A DNA stretch of 5,111 bases from Nitrospirae bacterium SPGG5 (GTDB lineage Bacteria > Nitrospirota > Nitrospiria > Nitrospirales > UBA8639): NCBI GenBank assembly GCA_001643555.1, contig LXTH01000164.1, positions 2,758-7,868 of the forward strand. The letters run 5' to 3'. The translations under genes and the position numbers were made by a program. Below are positions 1-5,111 of the stretch, one piece after another. Under the pieces are notes generated by a model that was not told the origin of the DNA, searched no databases, and worked only from the letters and a program-made list of their open reading frames with translations. The first letter of the stretch is position 1. Every line of letters begins with the position of its first letter.

Positions 1-516
1 ACGTTTCATTTTCTCCCGGTCGGCAATGCCGGAAATATCTCCGCCTATTGGAAAGGATACCGTGAATACCACAGGGCTGGACAAATTCATCAGCTGCCCA
101 AGATGATGGGTTTTCAGGCTGAAGGCGCCGCCCCTATCGTTCGCGGTCATGTGATTGAAAATCCACAAACGGTGGCCACGGCGATTCGGATAGGAAACCC
201 GGCGAGTTGGAAGCTTGCCCTCCAAGCGGTGGCTGAATCTTCAGGAAAGATTGATATTGTCACCGATGAGGACATTTTGACTGCCTATCGTATTCTGGCA
301 AAGGAAGAAGGGGTGTTTTGTGAACCTGCTTCAGCTGCTTCCGTGGCTGGGGTTACCAAGTATAGCCAAGCCGGGCTGTTGCCCGAAGGCACTACTGTGG
401 TATGTACATTAACCGGACATGGATTAAAGGATCCGGATATTGCCGTCGAAACCTCGCCCCGCCCCCGTACGGTCAAAGCAACACGGGAAGACGTGTTAGC
501 ATTGTTACGAGCCTAA
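1..516 (+). CDS. thrC: Threonine synthase, C-terminal half (5' end outside window)
   Basis: PLP-dependent enzyme converting O-phospho-L-homoserine and water to L-threonine and phosphate, the last step of threonine synthesis, in the cytosol. The reading frame is open from base 1 to the TAA at 514-516, giving 171 codons, about half of the usual ~350 residues. The N-terminal part with the PLP-binding lysine therefore lies upstream. Visible family motifs by window codon are the phosphate-binding glycine loop [12 protein letters not shown] (6-17), IRIGNPASW (62-70), EPASAAS (108-114, serine-rich segment near the cofactor ring) and LTGHGLKD (137-144). The start at 103 is only an internal methionine, because the conserved glycine loop lies before it in the same frame. 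There is no C-terminal extension, which fits the short bacterial form related to the actinobacterial enzyme. The next gene follows after 58 bases on the same strand. Identification is firm; regulation cannot be judged because the promoter is outside. Confidence 0.95.
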   Translation, partial: TFHFLPVGNAGNISAYWKGYREYHRAGQIHQLPKMMGFQAEGAAPIVRGHVIENPQTVATAIRIGNPASWKLALQAVAESSGKIDIVTDEDILTAYRILAKEEGVFCEPASAASVAGVTKYSQAGLLPEGTTVVCTLTGHGLKDPDIAVETSPRPRTVKATREDVLALLRA

Positions 517-574
517 AGGATCCAACCTTCGTTAACGATTCCGTTCCCCATAGCCCAACATCTGAGAACCCAAC

Positions 575-1810
575 ATGAAAACGATCATTCTTCAAGGCGA
601 TGGCATCGCCGATCTTCCCACCTCCGAGCTTGGTGATCGAACTCCATTGCAAGTTGCGTCCACCCCCTCACTTGATTTCTTGGCTTCACACGGTGAATTT
701 GGGTCGCTGACGTTGCCGGGCACAGCACGGCCGCTCACCGGAGATGTGACGCACTTGGCCCTGTTGGGCTATGATCCGAAAAAGTATTATTCCGGTCCCG
801 GTCCCTTGGCCGGTGCTGGTCTCGAAGTCGTGTTGGGCCAACAGGATGTTGCGTTTATCTGTAATATTGTCACCCTGGGAACGGCCCCTGGCCATGTGGA
901 GGGGAATAAACTAGATGCCCACGTTGTGTTGGAAGATGACACAGCGGAAGACATTAGTACGGAGGATGCGCGTGAACTGATTGATATGGCCAATGAGCAA
1001 CTTGGCTCGGAATCCATCCAGTTTTATGCGGGCACCGGGTGTCGGCATTTGATGGTGTGGGTGGGGGGAGTCTCGCGGATGACCTGTCATGATCCTCATT
1101 TTGCCGTGGGGCAAAGTGTCAGCACGTTCCTCCCTCAAGGGGAGCAGGCTAATGTGCTCAAGGAATTAATGGAAGCGTCGCGGGTCATTCTGCGGAACCA
1201 CCCCGTGAATCAGGAACGGGTTAAATTGGGTCTCAAACCAGGAAATGGTTTGTGGTTGTGGGGGCCGGGTAAGCCCATTGAATTGCCCTCATTCAAAGAT
1301 CGATTTGGGATCTTAGGCGTGACGCTGTCGAATTCCGATTTACATCTTGGCATCAGCCGTTGTGCGGGAATGAAAGGCCTCAATGTGGATACGGAAGGCG
1401 ATTCCTCCCGCAGTGTCTTTGAAGCGTATGCTGACGTCGCGGTGAAGCTGATCGATCAAGTTCCATTGGTCTACATTCATGTTCAAGAACAACCGGATAT
1501 TAGGGAAGGATATCCTAGGGAAAAGGTCACTCGGTTGGAGCAGTTCGATCAGGAATTAGTGGGACCACTGATGAAGCATGCGCAGCAAGCTGGAGATTGT
1601 CGAGTCTTGGTGGTCTGTAATCGGTGGGGAGGCGGTCGTGACGAACAGGCTGGAACGCCCTCGACCCCCTTTGTGTTGTATGAGAGTGGTACATCTCAAG
1701 AGAAAAATACCCAGAGGCAATTCAATGAAGTGGAGGCTCAGAAATCGCCTGTTGGGACGAAAGATGCCACACGATTCATGAATGGGTTCTTTGCAAAGCC
1801 TCCACGATAA
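575..1810 (+). CDS. ApgM-family protein (alkaline phosphatase superfamily) with a degenerate active site; putative homoserine-kinase-associated protein
   Basis: 411 residues, the normal length for archaeal-type 2,3-bisphosphoglycerate-independent phosphoglycerate mutase (ApgM, COG3635 type). Family landmarks are QGDGIADLP (7-15), HLALLGYDP (60-68), AFICN (93-97), ISTEDARELI (127-136), RHLMVW (157-162), HPVN (209-212), NGLWLWGPGK (224-233) and GISRCAGM (259-266). Homologues clustered with threonine genes have been annotated as predicted functional analogues of homoserine kinase, which fits the thrC and lysC neighbours. The oddity is in the active site. Against P. horikoshii ApgM (from memory), Asp9 remains, but the nucleophile Ser maps to Gly56 (Thr55 adjacent), the Asp and His of DxxGH map to Pro307 and Glu311, the DH pair to Asn349-Arg350, and the late metal His to Ala359. 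The GRG arginine is Pro75. Mutase activity is therefore doubtful. ATG 575 follows a weak GAGAA (564-568). No internal stop or frameshift was seen. Family membership is confident; function is unknown. Confidence 0.82.
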   Translation: MKTIILQGDGIADLPTSELGDRTPLQVASTPSLDFLASHGEFGSLTLPGTARPLTGDVTHLALLGYDPKKYYSGPGPLAGAGLEVVLGQQDVAFICNIVTLGTAPGHVEGNKLDAHVVLEDDTAEDISTEDARELIDMANEQLGSESIQFYAGTGCRHLMVWVGGVSRMTCHDPHFAVGQSVSTFLPQGEQANVLKELMEASRVILRNHPVNQERVKLGLKPGNGLWLWGPGKPIELPSFKDRFGILGVTLSNSDLHLGISRCAGMKGLNVDTEGDSSRSVFEAYADVAVKLIDQVPLVYIHVQEQPDIREGYPREKVTRLEQFDQELVGPLMKHAQQAGDCRVLVVCNRWGGGRDEQAGTPSTPFVLYESGTSQEKNTQRQFNEVEAQKSPVGTKDATRFMNGFFAKPPR

Positions 1811-1812
1811 TG
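1808..1812 (+). other. TAATG stop/start overlap between the ApgM-like gene and lysC
   Basis: The TAA of the upstream gene (1808-1810) shares its last A with the ATG of lysC (1810-1812). No clear Shine-Dalgarno sequence is visible in the preceding 20 bases, which read as pyrimidine-mixed coding sequence (GCCTCCACGA just before the stop). This arrangement is typical of termination-reinitiation coupling, so LysC synthesis probably depends on translation of the ApgM-like gene. The overlap is seen directly; the coupling is inferred. Confidence 0.7.
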
Positions 1813-3051
1813 GCGCTATTTGTCCAAAAATTTGGTGGGACCTCAGTTGGTGATCTCGAACGTATTCATCGGGTCGCCGAACGGATTGAAGAAACCATAC
1901 GAGCCGGTCATCAAGTCGTGGTTGTGCTTTCCGCGATGAGTGGAGAAACCGACCGATTGATGCGACTGGCTCACGAAGTCACCTCGCATCCAGATGATCG
2001 TGAACTGGACGTCTTGCTCTCTTCTGGAGAGAGGGTCACGATTGCCCTCTTGGCCATGGCGCTTTGTGGTCGAGGGATCAATGCGCGTTCTTTTACCGGG
2101 CGTCAGGTGGGGATCGTCACGAACAGTTCTCATACCCGTGCCCGCATCGCGAAAATCATGGCGTCTCCGGTTCGCCAAGCTCTAGCGGAAGGCGTGGTCC
2201 CAGTCGTCGCAGGGTTTCAGGGAGTGAATGAGCGTTCCGAGGTGACCACCTTAGGTCGCGGAGGATCTGACCTTACAGCGGTTGCCCTGGCGGCCTCGTT
2301 GAAAGCCGATCGATGTATGATTTTTACGGATGTGGATGGTGTGTATACGGCTGACCCTAAGGTTGTGCCGTCAGCCAGAAAAATTCACAAGTTATCGTAT
2401 GAAGAGATGCTGGAGTTAGCCAGTCTGGGGGCCAATGTTCTTCAATCCCGATCAGTTGAATTTGCGGCGAAATACGGTGTTCCGGTAGAAGTAAAATCAA
2501 GCTTCCAGGAGGGGGAAGGTACACTCGTGACACATGAAGATGCAGATATGGAACGGGCCGTTGTTTCAGGCGTGGCCGGTGATCGTAACCAAGCCAAAAT
2601 CACGGTTGTTGGAGTGCCTGACCGGCCTGGGATTGCCGCGGATCTCTTTAGCGCCGTGGCAGGTGCATCAATTTCCGTGGATATGATTATTCAGAACGTG
2701 AGTCAGGGGTCCCTAGCCAATATTTCGTTTACCGTGCCTCGTACGGATTTGCCTCGGGCGTTGCCGATGATGGAGAAGGCCAAAATCGAACTTGGTGCGC
2801 AGACCATTGAAGTCAAGGATGAAATTGCCAAAGTGTCGATTGTCGGTGTGGGGATGCGATCGCATTCGGGCGTGGCCTCTCGTATGTTTCAGGCCCTCTC
2901 TAGAGAAGGGATCAATATCCTGATGATTAGCACCTCCGAAATAAAAATTTCCTGTGTGCTGGATGAACGAGATCTTGATTCTGCAATTAATGCCTTGCAT
3001 CAAGAATTTGCTCTTGATGTTGACGAATCACCTGAAACTTCGAAACAATAG
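1810..3051 (+). CDS. lysC: Aspartate kinase with two C-terminal ACT domains
   Basis: Phosphorylates L-aspartate with ATP to 4-aspartyl phosphate, the committed first step towards lysine, methionine, threonine and diaminopimelate; cytosolic. At 413 residues it is close to the ~410-420 of the Bacillus LysC/Corynebacterium type and carries no homoserine dehydrogenase fusion. The kinase domain (about 1-235) shows KFGGTSVGD (7-15), VLSAMSGETDRL (39-50), SSGERVT (71-77), TTLGRGGSDLTAVAL (146-160), FTDVDGVYTADP (172-183) and SLGANVLQSRSVEFA (205-219). The ACT repeats follow at about 263-330 (GVPDRPGIAADLF, 268-280; QNVS, 295-298) and 340-405 (GVGMRSHSGVASRMF, 346-360; ISTSEIKIS, 373-381). The second ACT stretch closely resembles the Corynebacterium enzyme, which is inhibited jointly by lysine and threonine, so similar feedback control is likely but not provable here. 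The start overlaps the previous stop and lacks a ribosome binding site. An in-frame internal start for a separate ACT-only beta subunit is possible. Confidence 0.97.
   Translation: MALFVQKFGGTSVGDLERIHRVAERIEETIRAGHQVVVVLSAMSGETDRLMRLAHEVTSHPDDRELDVLLSSGERVTIALLAMALCGRGINARSFTGRQVGIVTNSSHTRARIAKIMASPVRQALAEGVVPVVAGFQGVNERSEVTTLGRGGSDLTAVALAASLKADRCMIFTDVDGVYTADPKVVPSARKIHKLSYEEMLELASLGANVLQSRSVEFAAKYGVPVEVKSSFQEGEGTLVTHEDADMERAVVSGVAGDRNQAKITVVGVPDRPGIAADLFSAVAGASISVDMIIQNVSQGSLANISFTVPRTDLPRALPMMEKAKIELGAQTIEVKDEIAKVSIVGVGMRSHSGVASRMFQALSREGINILMISTSEIKISCVLDERDLDSAINALHQEFALDVDESPETSKQ
2507..2550 (+). promoter_or_regulatory. Possible internal translation start for a LysC beta (ACT-only) subunit
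   Basis: At the boundary between the kinase and ACT domains there is a purine-rich tract: AGGAGG at 2507-2512 running into GGAAGG at 2514-2519. It is followed by an in-frame GTG at 2527 (codon 240, seven bases after GGAAGG) and an in-frame ATG at 2548 (codon 247). In Corynebacterium and Bacillus a beta subunit is made from an internal start in this region; the corynebacterial one begins at the methionine equivalent to codon 247 here. The tract also encodes the conserved FQEGEGT stretch, so the match may be a by-product of protein sequence. Confidence 0.35.
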
Positions 3052-3078
3052 AGGGCTGGACAGAGTGCATTCGTCCAA

Positions 3079-3085
3079 AGAGGGA
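3079..3085 (+). promoter_or_regulatory. Ribosome binding site fixing the GTG start of cimA
   Basis: AGAGGGA lies seven bases before the GTG at 3093, which supports that unusual start codon. The encoded protein then begins just ahead of the conserved YDTTLRDG motif, as expected for the family. The preceding 41-base gap after lysC contains no obvious promoter or terminator, so cimA is probably co-transcribed with lysC. Confidence 0.75.
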
Positions 3086-3092
3086 TACCATC

Positions 3093-4697
3093 GTGAGTAA
3101 CGAATCGGTTCAATTAGAAATCTACGATACGACGCTTCGGGACGGCGCACAGGCAGAGGATGTGAGCTTTTCCGTGGATGATAAAATTCGCATCGCGCAA
3201 AAATTGGATGAATTGGGGATTCATTTCATCGAAGGGGGTTGGCCTGGTGCCAATCCGCGGGATATTGAATTTTTCCAGAAGATCAAGGCCATTCCGCTGC
3301 AGCATGCCAAGATTGTGGCCTTTGGGTCCACACGAAAGGCGGGAAATGCGGTGGATGACGACCCAACCCTCAAGGCTCTCCTCGATGCCGACACGCGGCT
3401 TATTACCATTTTTGGCAAGAGTTGGACGTTGCATGTGACGGATGCCTTGGGTACCACGCTGGAGAGTAATTTAGAATTAATCCAAGACTCCGTTGCCTAT
3501 CTTTGTTCACATGGAAAATCGGTGTTCTACGATGCCGAGCATTTTTTCGATGGGTTTAAAGCGGATCAGGAGTATGCGCTGGAGACCGTGCGGCGTGCTG
3601 TCGAGGGAGGAGCCGAACGCATAATATTATGCGATACCAATGGTGGGACCATGCCGTGGGAAATTGAAGACATCTGGCCGAAAGTCCAAGACATCTGCCA
3701 AGTCCCACTGGGTATCCATGCCCATAACGATGCGGACATGGCCGTGGCGAATACCCTTGTCGCCGTCCAAATGGGCGCGCGGCAAGTCCAAGGTACGATG
3801 AATGGCATTGGGGAGCGGTGCGGGAATGTTAATTTGTGCTCGGTTGTGGCCAATCTTGAATTGAAGATGAATAAGCCGGTCTTGGGTGAAGGCCGATTAC
3901 AGCATCTTCGCAATGTCTCTCTCTATGTGTCGGAGATTGCGAATTTGTTGCCGAATAAGCGTCAGGCGTATATTGGGGATGCGGCCTTTGCTCATAAGGG
4001 CGGGGTCCATATCCACGCGGTTCAAAAAAACCCGCTGACGTATGAGCATGTTCGACCAGAATTGGTCGGAAATCGGCAACGCATATTGATATCCGAAAGC
4101 ACGGGACGGAGTGGCGTGGCCCATAAGCTTGAGGAATATGGGGTGACCCTGTCGAGGGATCATCCCCAGGTGCAACAATTGTTGGCCCAACTCAAGGATC
4201 GTGAACGGGAGGGGTACCAATTCGAGGGCGCAGAGGGTTCCTTTGAACTCATGGTACGGGAAGCGTTGGGCACGCATCGGCCCGCCTTTGAATTACTCGG
4301 GCTGCGAGTCATTGTCGAAAAACGTGATGCCAATGAAGACCCGACCACGGAAGCCACCATTAAGGTGAAAGTGGGTCATGTCGTTGAGCATACGGCTGCC
4401 GTGGGGGATGGTCCGGTTAATGCCATTGACAACGCCCTCCGTAAGGCCTTGGAGAAGTTTTACCCAGAATTGCGAGAAGTTAAATTGCTTGATTATAAGG
4501 TCCGTGTCTTAGCCGGGAATCACGGGACAGAATCGAAAGTTCGAGTGCTCATTGAATCGGGCGATCATAAGTCGAAATGGGGAACCGTCGGAGTCTCGGA
4601 AAATATCATTGAAGCTAGTTGGCAGGCGTTGGCTGACAGCATTGAGTACAAGTTGCTCAATCGGGATCAGAAGCCCGAGGATTCCCATGGTGCTTGA
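3093..4697 (+). CDS. cimA: (R)-citramalate synthase
   Basis: Condenses acetyl-CoA with pyruvate to (R)-citramalate, the first step of the threonine-independent route to 2-oxobutanoate and isoleucine; later steps use the leucine-pathway enzymes LeuCD and LeuB. At 534 residues it has the length and features of the long CimA family (TIGR00977 type) rather than 2-isopropylmalate synthase. The N-terminal HMGL-like TIM barrel (about 6-275) has YDTTLRDGAQ (11-20; Arg16, Asp17), the subfamily signature EGGWPGANPRD (47-57), YDAEHFFDGF (146-155), LCDTNGGTMP (179-188), the metal-binding HAHND (209-213) and NGIGERCGN (237-245). A linker region contains HKGGVHIHAV (301-310) and VGNRQRILISESTGRSG (325-341). 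The C-terminal LeuA-dimer allosteric domain (about 395-523) is complete, so feedback inhibition, probably by isoleucine, is likely. Catalytic residues look intact. It starts with GTG behind a good ribosome binding site. The alternative, isopropylmalate or homocitrate synthase, is less likely given GGWPGANP. Confidence 0.93.
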   Translation: MSNESVQLEIYDTTLRDGAQAEDVSFSVDDKIRIAQKLDELGIHFIEGGWPGANPRDIEFFQKIKAIPLQHAKIVAFGSTRKAGNAVDDDPTLKALLDADTRLITIFGKSWTLHVTDALGTTLESNLELIQDSVAYLCSHGKSVFYDAEHFFDGFKADQEYALETVRRAVEGGAERIILCDTNGGTMPWEIEDIWPKVQDICQVPLGIHAHNDADMAVANTLVAVQMGARQVQGTMNGIGERCGNVNLCSVVANLELKMNKPVLGEGRLQHLRNVSLYVSEIANLLPNKRQAYIGDAAFAHKGGVHIHAVQKNPLTYEHVRPELVGNRQRILISESTGRSGVAHKLEEYGVTLSRDHPQVQQLLAQLKDREREGYQFEGAEGSFELMVREALGTHRPAFELLGLRVIVEKRDANEDPTTEATIKVKVGHVVEHTAAVGDGPVNAIDNALRKALEKFYPELREVKLLDYKVRVLAGNHGTESKVRVLIESGDHKSKWGTVGVSENIIEASWQALADSIEYKLLNRDQKPEDSHGA

Positions 4698-4714
4698 TTT
4701 TACACGTATTTTCC

Positions 4715-4743
4715 TTGACAATCCGGCTCTCTCTCGATACCGT
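4715..4743 (+). promoter_or_regulatory. Putative sigma-70-type promoter for the ihfA-like gene
   Basis: A perfect -35 hexamer TTGACA (4715-4720) is followed after 17 bases by TACCGT (4738-4743), a weak -10 that keeps the T, A and final T of TATAAT. Transcription would start near 4750, leaving a leader of about 65 bases before the ATG at 4816. It lies in the only gap over 100 bases in the window, just after the cimA stop. No terminator with a T-tract separates it from cimA, so read-through is also possible. Confidence 0.5.
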
Positions 4744-4753
4744 GCTGGGAAAA

Positions 4754-4774
4754 TTCTGGCGTTTTACGCCGGAA
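4754..4774 (+). other. Hairpin in the leader of the ihfA-like gene
   Basis: Inverted repeat with arms TTCTGGCGT (4754-4762) and ACGCCGGAA (4766-4774) around a TTT loop: nine pairs with one G-U wobble. It is followed on the + strand by GTGTCATCCC, not a T-run, so it is not a standard rightward terminator. On the - strand it is followed by TTTT, but no leftward gene needs one. It would sit at the very 5' end of a transcript from the putative promoter. Confidence 0.5.
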
Positions 4775-4804
4775 GTGTCATCCCTAAGGATACGAACCCT
4801 TCGT

Positions 4805-4810
4805 GAGGAG
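4805..4810 (+). promoter_or_regulatory. Ribosome binding site of the ihfA-like gene
   Basis: GAGGAG ends five bases before the ATG at 4816. It is strong and well placed, and supports this start as the true one and high expression of the protein. Confidence 0.8.
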
Positions 4811-4815
4811 CCCCG

Positions 4816-5091
4816 ATGCGAAAAGCCGATATTGCCAACGAGATTTGCGAAAAGGTTGGGGTGTCGAAAGCCGAAGCCATGGAACTTGTTGAATATGTCC
4901 TGGATGCGATTAAGTCCGTGCTCAAGAATGGTGAACCTGTCAAGATCGCTGGATTTGGGAACTTCATGGTTCGAAGCAAGGGCGAGCGCAAGGGACGAAA
5001 TCCTCGGACCGGTGAGGAAATTGCCATTAGTCCCAGGCGAGTGGTGACGTTTCGGGCTAGCCAAATTTTTAAAAAATACGTGAATTCCTAG
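4816..5091 (+). CDS. ihfA: HU/IHF-family DNA-bending protein, IHF-alpha-like
   Basis: Small nucleoid protein that binds and sharply bends DNA as a dimer, with roles in chromosome compaction, recombination, replication and transcription. The 91 residues are the full length of the family. The N-terminal helices (about 1-40: RKADIANEICEKVGVSKAEA) are followed by the beta-saddle signature GFGNFMVRSKGERKGRNPRTG (46-66; split as GFGNF and RKGRNPRTG). The arm tip RNP is at 61-63, with Pro63 being the residue that intercalates into DNA. The ending RRVVTFRASQIFKKYV (74-89) is closer to IHF-alpha (RRVVTFRPGQ) than to HU (VPAFKAGK), hence the symbol; a homodimeric HU remains possible, and the beta partner is not in the window. 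The gene probably has its own promoter and is likely functionally separate from the amino-acid genes. In enterobacteria ihfA is autoregulated, but no convincing IHF consensus site was found in this leader. Confidence 0.9.
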   Translation: MRKADIANEICEKVGVSKAEAMELVEYVLDAIKSVLKNGEPVKIAGFGNFMVRSKGERKGRNPRTGEEIAISPRRVVTFRASQIFKKYVNS

Positions 5092-5111
5092 TCACTCCTT
5101 AGGTTTGCTTC

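Noticed and set aside
103..516. ATG at 103 as the start of a separate small protein
   Set aside because: The frame is open from base 1 and carries the threonine synthase glycine loop before this methionine, so it is internal to thrC.
529..538. Ten-base perfect palindrome TCGTTAACGA in the thrC/ApgM-like gap
   Set aside because: Short, A/T-centred and isolated, with no promoter elements around it; expected often by chance. Could be an operator but nothing supports that.
1578..1781. Alternative-frame open reading frame inside the ApgM-like gene, considered as a sign of a frameshift explaining the lost active site
   Set aside because: Its translation contains no DHSTP, HSGDP or other family motif, while the main frame aligns without gaps through this part. 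It is a shadow frame.
3057..3077. Inverted repeat TGGAC / GTCCA between lysC and cimA
   Set aside because: Only five pairs around an 11-base loop and no T-run, so not a credible terminator or structured element.
3566..4277. Long antisense open frames opposite cimA (and similar ones opposite lysC)
   Set aside because: They lie wholly inside confidently identified genes, have no ribosome binding site evidence and read as low-plausibility proteins.
4687..4699. Possible IHF binding site near the cimA stop (AATCAA on the - strand)
   Set aside because: The second half of the consensus (TTR after four bases) is missing, so autoregulation by IHF is not supported from this site.
4552..4806. Open frame spanning the end of cimA and the gap before the ihfA-like gene
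   Set aside because: Mostly overlaps cimA in another frame, no recognisable domain, and the gap is better explained by a promoter and leader.

Overview
The window reads as one rightward stretch of bacterial chromosome with five genes, all on the + strand and closely spaced: the 3' half of threonine synthase (thrC), an ApgM-family 'cofactor-independent phosphoglycerate mutase'-like gene, aspartate kinase (lysC), citramalate synthase (cimA) and an IHF-alpha/HU-type DNA-bending protein. Base composition is moderate, roughly 50-55 % G+C by eye. Gene order and protein style resemble Nitrospirota (Nitrospira-like) genomes. That assignment is an impression from recall and was not tested by search.

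Layout. Bases 1-516 are the end of thrC, which begins outside the window. A 58-base gap leads to the ApgM-like gene (575-1810), whose TAA overlaps the ATG of lysC by one base (TAATG). A 41-base gap with a strong ribosome binding site precedes cimA, which starts with GTG at 3093. A 118-base gap then holds a likely sigma-70-type promoter and a hairpin before the ihfA-like gene (4816-5091). The last 20 bases carry nothing recognisable. No RNA gene, mobile element, CRISPR array or foreign-looking segment was seen.

How the genes work together. LysC makes aspartyl phosphate, the entry to the aspartate family (lysine, methionine, threonine). ThrC makes threonine from O-phosphohomoserine. CimA makes citramalate from pyruvate and acetyl-CoA, a route to 2-oxobutanoate and isoleucine that bypasses threonine. 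The window therefore groups threonine synthesis with a threonine-independent isoleucine branch. The nucleoid protein gene appears to be a separate transcription unit.

The most notable observation concerns the ApgM-like protein. Members of this family near thr genes have been proposed as stand-ins for homoserine kinase (ThrB). Aligned by eye to archaeal ApgM, the fold-level pattern and length are kept, but nearly every metal-binding or catalytic residue is replaced. It looks like a pseudoenzyme, or an enzyme with a rebuilt active site, kept inside an amino-acid operon and coupled to lysC.
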